Source: Lolliginicoccus suaedae
GTDB lineage: Bacteria; Actinomycetota; Actinomycetes; Mycobacteriales; Mycobacteriaceae
Length of the DNA: 64,000 nt
NCBI RefSeq assembly: GCF_008312885.1
Contig: NZ_VSSO01000004.1
Span: forward strand, 372,001-436,000
Direction: 5' to 3'
Part shown: in pieces, positions 8,832-20,787 of the stretch
How positions within the stretch are numbered: the first letter of the stretch is position 1
How the letters are laid out: each line of letters starts with the position of its first letter
Notes under the pieces: generated by a model
Told to the model about the DNA's origin: nothing
The model's input: only the letters and a program-made list of their open reading frames with translations
Database searches by the model: none
Made by a program: the position numbers and the translations under genes

Positions 8832-9815
8832 TCAGGAGATCGCGGTGTAGTCGACCCCGGTGAGCTCGACGGACCGCTCCCACAGGGCTTCGGCGAGCAC
8901 GGTGTCGGCTGCCTGGGCGCTGCGGGGGCAGCGCCGCACGGGGCCTCGCACTCCGCCGAACTCGGCCGGACCGAGGTAGTCATCGTTGCGCGCATCAGGC
9001 ATCGCCGCGGCATACAGGGTGCTGTAGGCGCCCTCCTCGGCCGACTTGGCGGTCAGGGCCACGATCTGGCGCATCATGCGGCGCAGGCCGAGCGTGGGCA
9101 CGATGGGGTCGAACAGGTCGGTCGCGGCTGCCCCCGGATGCACCGCGATCGAACGCGCGTTCGAGCCCGCCCTATCGAAGCGGCTTGCCAGGGCGCGCGA
9201 GAACAGCAGGTTCGCGAGCTTCGACTGCGCGTACGCATTGATGCGGAAGTACCGGCGACGCTGGTAGTCGAGATCATCGACGTCGAGCTTGGCCTGCTGG
9301 TGCATCAACGAGGACAGGGTGACGACGCGCGACCCGGACGAGGCGAGCAGCAGCGGCAGCAGGTGCCCGGTGAGCGCGAAGGGGCCGAGGTGATTGATGC
9401 CGATCTGCGACTCGAAGCCGTCCTTGGTGGTGCGGTAGGGCACTGCCATCACGCCGGCGTTGTTGATGAGCACGTCTACCGAGCTGGTGTGCTCGGCGAT
9501 CTCGTCGCTGCACGCGCGGATGGATTCGAGGTCCGCGAGGTCGAGGTGGACGAGGACGGGTTTCGCCGCGGTGGCAGCGGCGCTGATGTCGTCGAGGGCG
9601 GCCCGGGCGCGGTCGAGGTTCCGGCAGGCGATGATGACGCTGGCTCCTGCATGGGCAAGGGCGCTGGAGGTCTCCTTGCCGAGCCCGCCGTCGCCGCCAG
9701 TGATGACGATGGTCCGGCCGTTGAGATCGGGCAGGTCGGCCGGAGTGAACTCCGCCACGGCCAGGGGCTCGAGGCTATCTCCTGACCGGGATGCCTGTGT
9801 CTGGTTTGCAACCAT
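8832..9815 (-). CDS. Short-chain dehydrogenase/reductase (retinol dehydrogenase/WWOX-like)
   Basis: 327 aa Rossmann-fold NAD(P)H oxidoreductase. Visible residues: the nucleotide-binding TGGDGGLG (39-46), NNAG (118-121), the catalytic serine in TLSSL (about 168-169) and YAQSK with Tyr195 and Lys199. The long C-terminal part and the NHLGPFALTG text match the SDR group annotated as retinol dehydrogenase 13 or WW-domain oxidoreductase; the bacterial substrate is unknown. I chose ATG 9815 because GGGAGTAGGA lies just upstream. It sits between purF and purM but has no evident purine role. Confidence 0.85.
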   Translation of the reverse strand: MVANQTQASRSGDSLEPLAVAEFTPADLPDLNGRTIVITGGDGGLGKETSSALAHAGASVIIACRNLDRARAALDDISAAATAAKPVLVHLDLADLESIRACSDEIAEHTSSVDVLINNAGVMAVPYRTTKDGFESQIGINHLGPFALTGHLLPLLLASSGSRVVTLSSLMHQQAKLDVDDLDYQRRRYFRINAYAQSKLANLLFSRALASRFDRAGSNARSIAVHPGAAATDLFDPIVPTLGLRRMMRQIVALTAKSAEEGAYSTLYAAAMPDARNDDYLGPAEFGGVRGPVRRCPRSAQAADTVLAEALWERSVELTGVDYTAIS

Positions 9816-9955
9816 CGTTCCTACTCCCTGTGACGTGCCCCACATCCTTGATCTTAGCCACGAAGGGGGCACCTATGCCAGGGTGATTTGCCGATGACAG
9901 GCCAGCGATGCGGGCGCGACCACCCGGATGGAGCGGCGCGAGGGGGCTCTCGGCC

Positions 9956-11536
9956 CTACTGGACGCCCAGCGAGGGAGACGTGGACGAGGTGGTCCTACC
10001 GCCCTTGGCGTCACCCTCCGTGGAGTCGAACATCGCCTCGAGCACGTTCTTGCCGATGCGGCTCTCGTCCGGCAGGGCGATGGGATAGACGCCGTCGAAG
10101 CAGGCCCGGCACATGCGCGACGCCGGCTGCTCGGTCGCCGCGGTCATCTCGTCGACAGAGATATAGCCCAGCGAGTCGGCGCCGATGGAGGAGCGTACGG
10201 CCTCGAGCATCTCCTCGGTCGAATCAGCGCCATTGGCGATGAGCTCCGCGGGGGAGGCGAAATCGATGCCATAGAAGCAGGGCCACCTGACTGGCGGCGA
10301 CGCGATACGGACATGGATCTCCAGAGCACCTGCCTCGCGGAGCATCCGGACGAGAGCGCGCTGCGTATTGCCCCGAACGATCGAGTCGTCGACCACCACG
10401 AGGCGCTTGCCGCGGATCATGTCGCGCAGGGGGTTGAGCTTGAGCCGGATGCCGAGCTGGCGGATCGTCTGGGAGGGCTGGATGAAGGTGCGGCCCACGT
10501 AGGCGTTCTTCATCAGGCCCTGGCCGTACGGGATGCCGGAGCCCTGCGCGTAGCCGACCGCTGCCGGGGTGCCGGACTCGGGAACAGGGATCACCAGATC
10601 CGCCTCGGCGGGATGCTCCTTGGCGAGCCGGCGCCCGATCTCCACGCGGGTGGCATGCACGGAGCGGCCCGAGATCACGCTGTCGGGACGGGCGAGGTAC
10701 ACGAACTCGAACACGCATCCCTTGGGCTCCGGCTGGGCGAAGCGCATCGATCGCACGCCATCAGCATCGATCGCGAGCAGCTCGCCGGGCTCGATCTCCC
10801 GCACGTACGAGGCACCGACGATGTCGAGCGCGGACGTCTCGCTGGCCACGACCCAGCCACGGTCGAGGCGACCCAGGCAGAGCGGGCGCACGCCATGCGG
10901 ATCACGCGCGGCATACAGCGTGTTCTCGTCCATGAAGGTGAGGCAGAAAGCGCCCTTCAGCTGGGGGAAAAGCTCCATGGCTGCCTGCTCGACACTGGTG
11001 TCGGCGGCGGCGTGGGCGAGCAGCGCACCGACGATGTCGGAATCCGAGGTGGCGGCCTTGCGGCGGCGACCGCCGAGCAGACCTGCCTCGCGCGCCTTGC
11101 CAGCGAGCTCCGCGGTGTTGACGAGGTTGCCGTTGTGGCCGAGGGCGATGCCCGTGCCGGCCGAGGTGGTGCGGAAGATCGGTTGCGCGTTCTCCCACGT
11201 CGTCGCGCCCGTGGTGGAGTACCGGCAGTGCCCGATCGCGACGTGCCCACGCATGGCGATCAGCGTCTGCTCATCGAACACCTGGCTCACGAGGCCGAGG
11301 TCCTTGAACACCAGGACCTGGCGACCGTCCCCGACAGCGATGCCCGCTGCCTCCTGGCCGCGGTGCTGCAGCGCGTACAGGCCGTAGTAGCTGAGCTTGG
11401 CCACATCCTCGCCCGGGGCCCAGACACCAAAGACCCCGCATTCCTCGCGTGGCTCCTGCTCCTCCACGTCGAGCGCGGGCTGGTAAACGTCCACATCAGG
11501 GTTCGTGGCGGTGTCGAGGCTCGGGTTGATCGTCAC
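9956..11536 (-). CDS. purF: Amidophosphoribosyltransferase
   Basis: 526 aa, first committed enzyme of purine synthesis: PRPP + glutamine gives 5-phosphoribosylamine. A 32-residue propeptide precedes REECGVFGV, so Cys33 would be the N-terminal nucleophile after cleavage. GHCRYSTTG, the glutaminase core GHNGNLVN, and the PRPP loop VVVDDSIVRGNT are intact. The C-terminus has MCRACFDGVYPI, in keeping with the Bacillus-type Fe-S-containing enzyme. About 72 nt separates it from the SCP-like gene upstream. Confidence 0.97.
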   Translation of the reverse strand: MTINPSLDTATNPDVDVYQPALDVEEQEPREECGVFGVWAPGEDVAKLSYYGLYALQHRGQEAAGIAVGDGRQVLVFKDLGLVSQVFDEQTLIAMRGHVAIGHCRYSTTGATTWENAQPIFRTTSAGTGIALGHNGNLVNTAELAGKAREAGLLGGRRRKAATSDSDIVGALLAHAAADTSVEQAAMELFPQLKGAFCLTFMDENTLYAARDPHGVRPLCLGRLDRGWVVASETSALDIVGASYVREIEPGELLAIDADGVRSMRFAQPEPKGCVFEFVYLARPDSVISGRSVHATRVEIGRRLAKEHPAEADLVIPVPESGTPAAVGYAQGSGIPYGQGLMKNAYVGRTFIQPSQTIRQLGIRLKLNPLRDMIRGKRLVVVDDSIVRGNTQRALVRMLREAGALEIHVRIASPPVRWPCFYGIDFASPAELIANGADSTEEMLEAVRSSIGADSLGYISVDEMTAATEQPASRMCRACFDGVYPIALPDESRIGKNVLEAMFDSTEGDAKGGRTTSSTSPSLGVQ

Positions 11537-11608
11537 AGCGCAGTGCTCCCTTGGCGAGGGGTCGGAACGATTCGAGTCTACGGTCCCCGACCGTGCTCCG
11601 CGAACTTC

Positions 11609-12004
11609 TCACAAGGGCACGATCGGCATCCATCGGGTGATCTCGGTGGCGCGCGAGCCCGACGCCTCCCCCTGCCCGGCCGCGCACAGTTGCTCCAGGG
11701 ACGACAGGCCAGTCGCTAGCAGCAGCCAGGCGCGCGGCGGAAGCTCGACCACATTGGGCGGGGTCCCGCGGGTGTGGCGCGGGCCGTCGATGCACTGGAT
11801 CGCCACGTGGGGCGGTACGCGCACCTCCACGCTGTGCCCGGGCGCGCTCTGCTCGAGGGCCTGCGCGCACGCCCGCACAGCGGCCGCTACCAGCGCCTTT
11901 GGCGGCACATCGGTGTGGTCCGGATCGCGCAGCCAATCGGCCACCGCGAGCACCGCGGCGCGCACGTCCTCGGGCCGCGCGGAGTTGCCTCGTCCTCGTG
12001 CCAT
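11609..12004 (-). CDS. SCP-like family protein (Rv0807 type)
   Basis: 131 aa. The sequence (RPEDVRAAVLAVADWL at the start, HSVEVRVPPHVAIQCIDGP in the middle, ATEITRWMPIVPL at the end) matches the actinobacterial 'bacterial SCP orthologue' family found next to purF in Mycobacterium. The proposed sterol-carrier-like fold suggests binding of a hydrophobic ligand, but no function is established. It is cytosolic, with no signal peptide or membrane segment. It likely shares a transcript with purF. Confidence 0.7.
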   Translation of the reverse strand: MARGRGNSARPEDVRAAVLAVADWLRDPDHTDVPPKALVAAAVRACAQALEQSAPGHSVEVRVPPHVAIQCIDGPRHTRGTPPNVVELPPRAWLLLATGLSSLEQLCAAGQGEASGSRATEITRWMPIVPL

Positions 12005-12198
12005 GTTCCTGCCCCTTGGGATCGGCTACTGCTTGGCATCCACGATATGGGAGGCGGGTGCCCCTCCGGCGGTCACGGCGGGGCGGCGCGCTGCGGGAGC
12101 GACAACACCGCTGGTGACAGATGTCAATGAGGTGAACACCACACCGCCGGGCAGGGCCGAGCGACGCTCTGCTGGCCCCGAGGGCGCGGACCCCCGCG

Positions 12199-13992
12199 TC
12201 ACCCGACTGGTCCTTCCTCCCCGATCGGGCTCTGCCGGGGCAGCACGAACCGCGACAGGGTGTCCATGATCGTGTGCGCTTCCTCGGTGTCCGCATCGGT
12301 CCAGCCGTCGGGCGCGGCGATCGCGAGCCAGCCGTCGAGGATGAAATCGCCATAGAGGTGCCCATGCCCGTACGGGATGCGTCCCGCGTTGACGAGGTCG
12401 GAGGCAACCTGCCAGAACGTGACGATGGGGCGCCACTGCATCGCTGGGGAGACATCGTGCCCGCGGGGCTCGCGCAGCCAGTCGGGCCGCTGGAACAGCA
12501 GCTCGGGCGACCACCACACCACGGGGTCGGTGGGGTGCTGGAGGTAGAGCACGCGCGGCTCGAGCCAGGGCGCGGCCTCGAGCTCGTCGGCGGTGGGCAG
12601 GTCCTCGGGCTTGTTGGCGAAGCGCACGATCAGTCCGCCCGCGTATGTGGGCTGGATCTGCGGGGTCCCTGGATCACGCCGCTCAGTGATGGCTCCCCAG
12701 AGCCGGTTGGCGTTGACCGGCCCCACCCAGAGCGCCCCGGATGCCTTCTCGCGCAGGTCGGCGAGCCCGGCGAAGGCGGCCTCGGAGCCATAGGAGCCGA
12801 GGCTCTCGCCGTAGACGTGCAGCTCGGGCCGGTCCTCGGGGGCGCGGCGGGACCATTCCGCATGAACGGCATCGAAGAGCTTCTTGCCTGCTTCCTGCGC
12901 GATCTCCCGGTCGACGAGGAAGGACATCGCACTGGGAAGGAACGAGTACTGGATGGTGACGAAGGCCGTGTCGCCCCGGTGGATGAGCTCCAGCGACTGG
13001 GTCGCGACCGGATTGATCCAGCCCGTGCCCGTAGTAGTAGCGACAACGAGCACTTCCCGCTCGAACGCGCCGGTGCGCTCGAGCTCAGCAAGGGCAAGCT
13101 CGATGCGCTCGTCGATGCTGGGGGCGGTATCGATGCCCACGTACACGCGGATGGGCTCGACCGCGGGCTCGCCGGTGGCCCGCTCGAGCTCGGCGGCCCG
13201 CAGCCCGCGCGAGACGATGCGGCGCCCTTGCAGGCCGAGGGTCTCCCAGGCTGCGAACGACGCGGGACTGCCCGAGCGCTCCGGCTCGATGGGCTGGGCG
13301 ACGTTGTCCTCGATCTCGGCGTTCTGCACGGAGAACACCGAGTTCGCGGCGATGACCATGCCGCGGACGAGCACGCCATCGACGAGGGTGATGATCAGTG
13401 CGGAGACGAGGACGATGCCGATCGCGTCGACCAACGGCCGGGGCAGGCGAAGGAGCCTTCGCAGGGCGCGCCCGACGGTACGCACGATGATGCGGAGCAG
13501 CCGGACGGTGAGAACGATGCCCAGCGCTATCGCGACGGCAAGCAGCCCGGCACGGACGTGGGAGGTTCCCGAGGGCGGGTCCATATCGATGAGCGCGCGG
13601 ATCTGGCGCTGCCACTCGGCGGAGGCGATGATGGCAGTGACCATCAGGAACAGCGTCACCACGGTGGTGATTCCCCGCAGCGCCCATCTCGCCCGGCGCG
13701 ACAGCGGGGGCCATTCCAGGAGTGGCTGCACCACGGAGCGCGCGAACCAGGCGATGACCACTCCGGCGCCATATCCGGCGGCGAGGCTGATGCCGGATAC
13801 CAGCCCCTGGTAGGTCCACTCCCGGGGCAGCAGGGAGGGGGTCATCGACCAGGCGAAGAAGACCCCGGCGAGCACGAGGCCAACGAGCTCGAGGCGCAGC
13901 AGGAGCCAGGCGCGGCGCACGGGCTCGGGGGCTCGTCGCGCGATCTCGTCGATCAGCTCGGTGGGCGCGAGGGGAGGCGATGCGCTGCTCAC
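12199..13992 (-). CDS. Membrane-anchored alpha/beta hydrolase (Abhydrolase_9 family)
   Basis: 597 aa. The N-terminal third has about five membrane helices (about residues 32-50, 62-85, 105-125, 148-168, 188-210). The C-terminal half carries an alpha/beta hydrolase domain with the nucleophile motif GESLGSYG near residue 396 and HPTDPVVWW and HGHLYGDF towards the end. The layout matches the actinobacterial family with an Abhydrolase_9_N membrane part (Rv1069c type). Substrates are not known; a lipid ester is plausible. It lies between purL and the SCP-like gene on the same strand. The 194 nt after its stop contain no further gene that I can support. Confidence 0.75.
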   Translation of the reverse strand: MSSASPPLAPTELIDEIARRAPEPVRRAWLLLRLELVGLVLAGVFFAWSMTPSLLPREWTYQGLVSGISLAAGYGAGVVIAWFARSVVQPLLEWPPLSRRARWALRGITTVVTLFLMVTAIIASAEWQRQIRALIDMDPPSGTSHVRAGLLAVAIALGIVLTVRLLRIIVRTVGRALRRLLRLPRPLVDAIGIVLVSALIITLVDGVLVRGMVIAANSVFSVQNAEIEDNVAQPIEPERSGSPASFAAWETLGLQGRRIVSRGLRAAELERATGEPAVEPIRVYVGIDTAPSIDERIELALAELERTGAFEREVLVVATTTGTGWINPVATQSLELIHRGDTAFVTIQYSFLPSAMSFLVDREIAQEAGKKLFDAVHAEWSRRAPEDRPELHVYGESLGSYGSEAAFAGLADLREKASGALWVGPVNANRLWGAITERRDPGTPQIQPTYAGGLIVRFANKPEDLPTADELEAAPWLEPRVLYLQHPTDPVVWWSPELLFQRPDWLREPRGHDVSPAMQWRPIVTFWQVASDLVNAGRIPYGHGHLYGDFILDGWLAIAAPDGWTDADTEEAHTIMDTLSRFVLPRQSPIGEEGPVG

Positions 13993-14085
13993 GCCTCACC
14001 TCCCCGTCACGGTCCGCTCGCCCGGGCTGCTGATCGAGCCCGGGGAAATGGCTCAGGCTGGCACTGGCTTCAAGCTGGCACTGGC

Positions 14086-16428
<2,343 letters not shown>

Positions 16429-16594
16429 GGAGGCTGGGGTCCTTTCGACGCGGTGGCCCGCCGTCGCTGAGTCTGGCGGCGTGCCACCGTGGAGTCTACC
16501 GCGATCATCGCGGCACGCCGGAATCGCGTGATGAGCTGGAATCCCGGAGCGCAACAGCTCCCGGCGCGCCTGCCGCGCGTGCCAGGATGTGGAA

Positions 16595-17551
16595 ATGCGC
16601 GGCGATCCCGACATGGCCCCGGCCCGCACGCCCGTTGCCCTGATAGCGGCGACCGGGCTGTCGTGCGGCGCGGTCATCCATGCGCTGCGCCATCCGGCCC
16701 CTTCGGGAGGCCCCCTGCTGCCCTACCAGTGGACCGCCGCGCTGCTCGCCCTCGTGATGCTCGCCGCGATCGCCATCACTGGGCTCGCGATGGTCTTCGT
16801 GTGGCGGCACCCTCCCGGTCGCCCGCCACCGCTGCCAGCCTCCCCACTGCGACGGTTCCCCCGCGCACCGGGCCGCGCGCCCGCCGGCCGACGCATCGCC
16901 GCGTGGTTCGCGCTCGCCGCCGTGCTGGCCACCGCGGCGCTCCTGCTGCTGCGCCAGCCATCCGCCACCATCCGGCTCGCCCCGCCCGGCACAACCGAAA
17001 CGAGCACGCCCCCCTCCGGCGAGGCCCCCGGCGCTGGCGAGCAACTGCCCGATGCCGCGGGCGAGCCAGGACTCGGCCTGTGGTTCCTCCTCGGCACGGC
17101 TGTGCTGCTTGCCCTGCTCGTGCTAGGCATGGGCCTGGTGCTGCGCCTGCCGCGCGGTGGCGCCCTCATCGAGCCCACGACGACCGAGCCCGCGCGCGGC
17201 ACTCGTGGCTCCGCGCTGCGAGCCGCGACGGAGAAGGGGCTCGCAGCGATCGGCCAGTCCGCCGGCGGCCCGCGCGAGGCGATCATCGCGTGCTATGCCG
17301 CGATGGAGCAGGCGCTGCGCGATGCGGAGGATGCCTCGCCCCGCGCGTCCGACACTCCTCGCGAGGTCATCGAGCGCGCCTCGCGGCTCGGCTACCTCCG
17401 CGAGGAGCCTGCGTCGGTGCTCGTCGACCTGTTCACCGAGGCCCGCTTCAGCCAGCACCCCATGACCGGCTCCGACCAGCAAGCCGCCACCACGGCGCTG
17501 TCGAGCATGCTCGCCGACCTGAGGAGGACGCTATCCGCGCACTCCTCCTGA
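16595..17551 (+). CDS. DUF4129 membrane protein
   Basis: 318 aa. Three hydrophobic segments (about residues 10-25, 45-68, 100-120) precede a Pro/Thr-rich linker, another helix at about 155-180, and a cytosolic C-terminal DUF4129 domain: [27 protein letters not shown], and [15 protein letters not shown]4129 proteins travel with MoxR ATPases, DUF58 proteins and transglutaminases, in a system thought to handle envelope or metal-protein maturation. ATG 16595 is preferred because AGGA is 7 nt upstream; a GTG at 16589 is the alternative. It is divergent from purL, the first gene of a five-gene cluster. Confidence 0.8.
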   Translation: MRGDPDMAPARTPVALIAATGLSCGAVIHALRHPAPSGGPLLPYQWTAALLALVMLAAIAITGLAMVFVWRHPPGRPPPLPASPLRRFPRAPGRAPAGRRIAAWFALAAVLATAALLLLRQPSATIRLAPPGTTETSTPPSGEAPGAGEQLPDAAGEPGLGLWFLLGTAVLLALLVLGMGLVLRLPRGGALIEPTTTEPARGTRGSALRAATEKGLAAIGQSAGGPREAIIACYAAMEQALRDAEDASPRASDTPREVIERASRLGYLREEPASVLVDLFTEARFSQHPMTGSDQQAATTALSSMLADLRRTLSAHSS

Positions 17552-18036
17552 CCGGGCTCGGCACGGTCGTCGCGAGCCAGTTGCTCGCCGCCCTCCTCGG
17601 CCGCCACGACCTGCTGCTCGTCCTGCCCTCCCTGATCGTGGCCTGCCTCTTCCTCGCCCTGCTCTACCAGCTCGCCGTGCTGGGTGCCGACGCCCCGGTG
17701 GCCAGCGCCGAGGATGATGCCCAGACCGCCGCGCGCGGCCTGCTCGAGCGCTGGCTCGCCCGGGCCCGCTTCACTGCCGAATGGGCCGACGGCTCCGAGC
17801 AGGAGTGGAACGTGCACCTGCGCCCCATGCTCGCCCGCGAGTTCGAGGAATCGTTCCACCTCCACGCCCGCCATGATCCCGATACCTACACCAGCACCGG
17901 CCTCGCCCTGTTCGGCAGCACCCTATGGCCGTGGGTGGACCCGCGCGAAGTAGCTCCCGCGCGTCAAGCAGCTGGCCGGCCCGGCCCGGGGCGCGCGGCC
18001 CTCACCGAGATCCTCTCCCGATTGGAACGCAGTTGA
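17533..18036 (+). CDS. Two-helix membrane protein of the MoxR/DUF58 cluster, apparent ATC start
   Basis: About 167 aa with two membrane helices (residues 3-20 and 24-50) and a soluble, acidic C-terminal part (WADGSEQEWNVHLRPMLAREFEE). It is not a family I recognise, but a small protein in this slot is usual in DUF4129-MoxR-DUF58 operons. The frame has no ATG, GTG or TTG near its beginning. AGGAGG at 17522-17527 sits 5 nt before ATC (17533), which begins [13 protein letters not shown], just where a MRALLL-type start would be expected. CTG 17548 is the other option. It overlaps the DUF4129 gene by 19 nt and MoxR by 4 nt. Confidence 0.65.
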   Translation: MRALLLTGLGTVVASQLLAALLGRHDLLLVLPSLIVACLFLALLYQLAVLGADAPVASAEDDAQTAARGLLERWLARARFTAEWADGSEQEWNVHLRPMLAREFEESFHLHARHDPDTYTSTGLALFGSTLWPWVDPREVAPARQAAGRPGPGRAALTEILSRLERS

Positions 18037-19016
18037 GCCCCCACGATTCCAGCGCCGCCACCACGACAGAGCGTGCCAGCGCCGTGCTCGCCGAGATGGA
18101 GAAGGTGATCGTCGGCAAGCGCGAGGCCCTCACCCTCATCCTCATCACCGTGCTCGCTGGCGGGCACGCCCTCATCGAGGACCTGCCCGGGCTCGGCAAG
18201 ACACTCATCGCTCGGTCGTTCGCGGCCACGTTCGGGCTGCGCTTCACCCGGGTGCAGTTCACCCCTGACCTGCTGCCCTCCGACCTGCTCGGCTCCACCA
18301 TCTACGACATGCGCTCCGGGGCGTTCGAGTTCCGGGAGGGGCCGGCCTTCACCAATGTGCTGCTCGCCGACGAGATCAATCGCACCCCGCCCAAGACGCA
18401 GTCCGCGCTGCTCGAGGCCATGGCCGAGGGGCAGATCACCGTCGATGGCATCACCCACCAGCTGCCCGTCCCGTTCATCGTGCTCGCCACCGATAACCCC
18501 ATCGAGTACGAGGGCACCTATCCGCTGCCCGAGGCGCAGCTCGATCGCTTCGCGGTGCGGCTGAGCGTGGGATACCTCGGCGAGGAGGACGAGCAAGCGA
18601 TGCTGCAGCGCCGCCTCGACCGGGGCTCGCGCCCCGCCACCGCCCGGGCCATCCTCGATGCCGGGGACCTGCTCGACATGCGCGAGACGCTCGAGCGCGT
18701 CACCGTCCACCCCGACGTGCTGCGCTACGTCGTCTCCTTCGCCCGCGCCACCCGCTCCCACCCCAAGATCGAGGTGGGCGCGAGCCCGCGCGCCGAGCTC
18801 GACCTCGTCCAGCTCGCGCGCGGCCGGGCCGTGCTCGCCGGGCGCGACTACGTCATCCCCGAGGACATCAAGGCCCTGGCGGTGCCCGCGGTCTCGCACC
18901 GCATCACGCTGCGCCCGGAGATGTGGGTGCGCCGCATCCGGGGCGAGCAGATCGTCGAGGAGATCCTCGCGCGGCTGCCCGTTCCCCGCATCAGCGGTCG
19001 CTCCGCGGAGCAGTGA
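18033..19016 (+). CDS. MoxR-family AAA+ ATPase
   Basis: 327 aa. AAA+ ATPase of the MoxR class, chaperone-like and usually paired with a DUF58 (VWA-related) protein. Walker A is GLGKT (residues 53-57), Walker B VLLADEINR (about 113-121), followed by RTPPKTQSALLEAM and sensor text FIVLATDNPIEYEGTYPLPEAQLDRF. The start is TTG 18033, overlapping the previous stop as TTGA. The lid domain (AVPAVSHRITLRPE) is intact. Translationally coupled to both neighbours. Confidence 0.93.
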   Translation: MSPHDSSAATTTERASAVLAEMEKVIVGKREALTLILITVLAGGHALIEDLPGLGKTLIARSFAATFGLRFTRVQFTPDLLPSDLLGSTIYDMRSGAFEFREGPAFTNVLLADEINRTPPKTQSALLEAMAEGQITVDGITHQLPVPFIVLATDNPIEYEGTYPLPEAQLDRFAVRLSVGYLGEEDEQAMLQRRLDRGSRPATARAILDAGDLLDMRETLERVTVHPDVLRYVVSFARATRSHPKIEVGASPRAELDLVQLARGRAVLAGRDYVIPEDIKALAVPAVSHRITLRPEMWVRRIRGEQIVEEILARLPVPRISGRSAEQ

Positions 19017-20263
19017 TGCACGCTCTCCGCTGGCAACCGTCCACGCTGCTCCTCGCCATCGCCGCGTGCGGCGCGCTCGCGCTGTCGGTCGCCTTGCTGT
19101 CCGGCACCTGGGCGCTAGCGCTGTTCGCCGCGCCCTTCCTCGGCGCGCTCCTCGCTACTCCCTCCCGCGCTGCACCCATCGCTCGTTCGGTGACCGCACC
19201 ACCAGAAGGCCATCCCCATCGATTGTTCGAGGAAGAGCCAGCCACCCTCGAGCATGCCCTCGGCCTCGACGGCGCCGGGTCCCTCCATGCCTGGCCGCTC
19301 CCCCTCCCTGGGCTCGCTGTCGAGACGACCGGGGAGCCCCAGCGGGTCACCGCGACCCCTTCCCGGTGGGGCAACTATCGCGTGGATCTCTCCTGCCTGG
19401 TCATCGCGCCCCACGGGTTGTGGGCGGCCGAGCGCACGGTGCCGATCGGCAGGCTGCACGTGTACCCGCTCGCCCCGCCACGATCGATCGCCCTGCCACG
19501 AGTTCCCTTGCCCGATCGCATTGGCACCCACTTGACGCGCCGCCGGGGCTCGGGCATCGAGTTCGCCGATACGCGCGCTCACCAGCCTGGCGACCCGTTG
19601 CACGCGATCAACTGGAAGGCCAGCGCCCGAGCGGGCCGGCTATACATCAACGAGCGCTTCACCGACCGCGCCGCGGACATCGTCGCGCTGATCGACACCT
19701 ATCCGCACGCGCCGGGGCCCGCCAGCGACAGCCTCGACCGGTCAGTGCGCGGCGCGACCCAGATCACCGCATCCGCGCTGCAGCGCGGCGACCGGGCCGG
19801 CGTCACGACGCTCGGGTCCCGCGCGCACTGGATCACCGCCGAGCAGGGCCGCACGCAGTTCTATCGCATCATCGATGTGGTGATCGGAGCGGGCTCGGAG
19901 GCTCTCGCCGTGCCGGGAACCCTCGCGCCGCTCGACGCGCTGCCGCCCGGCGCGATCGCCATCGCGTTCTCGCCACTGCTCGAGTCGCAGTTCTCGCTGG
20001 CACTGATGGAGCTGCGCCGGCGCGGCCATCCCGTCGTGCTGGTCGATGTGCTGGAGGGCACGCTGCCGTTCGAGGAATCCATCGACTCGCTCACCGAGCA
20101 GCTGTGGCGCCTCGAGAGGCGCAAGCTGGCCCGCGATCTCGAGTCGGTGGGCGTGCATGTGGTGGCCTGGAACGCGAGCGACGAGGACGGCGCTGACCTG
20201 CAGCAGGCATTCCAGTTGCTGCACCGCAGGACGCGTGACCAGGGGCGGGGCAGGCGCCGATGA
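19016..20263 (+). CDS. DUF58 domain protein
   Basis: 415 aa. Two N-terminal membrane helices (about residues 10-45) are followed by a beta-rich region and the DUF58 core: IEFADTRAHQPGDPLHAINWKASARAGRLYINE at about 180-212, with DPLHAINWKASAR the hallmark. A VWA-like C-terminal half follows. DUF58 proteins are partners of MoxR ATPases. ATG 19016 overlaps the MoxR stop by 1 nt and has GGAG 5 nt upstream; GTG 19013 is an alternative. Confidence 0.85.
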   Translation: MHALRWQPSTLLLAIAACGALALSVALLSGTWALALFAAPFLGALLATPSRAAPIARSVTAPPEGHPHRLFEEEPATLEHALGLDGAGSLHAWPLPLPGLAVETTGEPQRVTATPSRWGNYRVDLSCLVIAPHGLWAAERTVPIGRLHVYPLAPPRSIALPRVPLPDRIGTHLTRRRGSGIEFADTRAHQPGDPLHAINWKASARAGRLYINERFTDRAADIVALIDTYPHAPGPASDSLDRSVRGATQITASALQRGDRAGVTTLGSRAHWITAEQGRTQFYRIIDVVIGAGSEALAVPGTLAPLDALPPGAIAIAFSPLLESQFSLALMELRRRGHPVVLVDVLEGTLPFEESIDSLTEQLWRLERRKLARDLESVGVHVVAWNASDEDGADLQQAFQLLHRRTRDQGRGRRR

Positions 20264-20787
20264 TCCGCAACGCCCTGATCGTGGCCGTGCCCGGATGGGT
20301 GGCGATCGCCGCCACGGGCTTGCTGGCGCTGCATGCTCTGCCCGACGTCGGTGCCACGCGGTTGGCACTGGGCATTGGCGCGGCGCTGGCCGGGGCCGTC
20401 GCGGCCGTGGTGGCGAGCAATCCGCGGTGGGGCGGGGCGGGAGCTCTCGCGACGGTCGTGGTAGCGATCGGCCTGCTCGTGCTGCCGGGGACCGAGCCTC
20501 CGCTGGCAGGGACGGGACTGATCGTCCTCGGGGCATGGGCGGCGCTGCTGCATGTGGTCGCCGCGTGGTCCGCGCGGCACGGCATCGCTGCCGGTCCGCT
20601 GCTCCGCCAGCTTGCCCCGCCCGCCGCTGCAGCGAGCGTGCTAGCCCTTGCTGGAGTCGTTGTGCCGCTGCTCTCGCCGTGGATGGTCGTGCTGGCGGCC
20701 CCGGCAGCGATCACGGCGATGAGCCTCGCGGTGCTGCGCGCGACGTGGTTTCCGCGAGCCGGGACGGCTAGCGCACCGGGGCGATGA
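20260..20787 (+). CDS. Four- or five-helix membrane protein ending the MoxR/DUF58 operon
   Basis: 175 aa, almost entirely hydrophobic, with helices at about residues 5-25, 32-50, 58-78, 82-105, 118-140 and 142-160. No catalytic motif or recognised domain. ATG 20260 overlaps the DUF58 stop (ATGA), so it is translated with the MoxR operon and is probably a membrane component of that system. Its 3' end overlaps the end of the acyltransferase gene on the other strand by 20 nt. Confidence 0.65.
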   Translation: MIRNALIVAVPGWVAIAATGLLALHALPDVGATRLALGIGAALAGAVAAVVASNPRWGGAGALATVVVAIGLLVLPGTEPPLAGTGLIVLGAWAALLHVVAAWSARHGIAAGPLLRQLAPPAAAASVLALAGVVVPLLSPWMVVLAAPAAITAMSLAVLRATWFPRAGTASAPGR

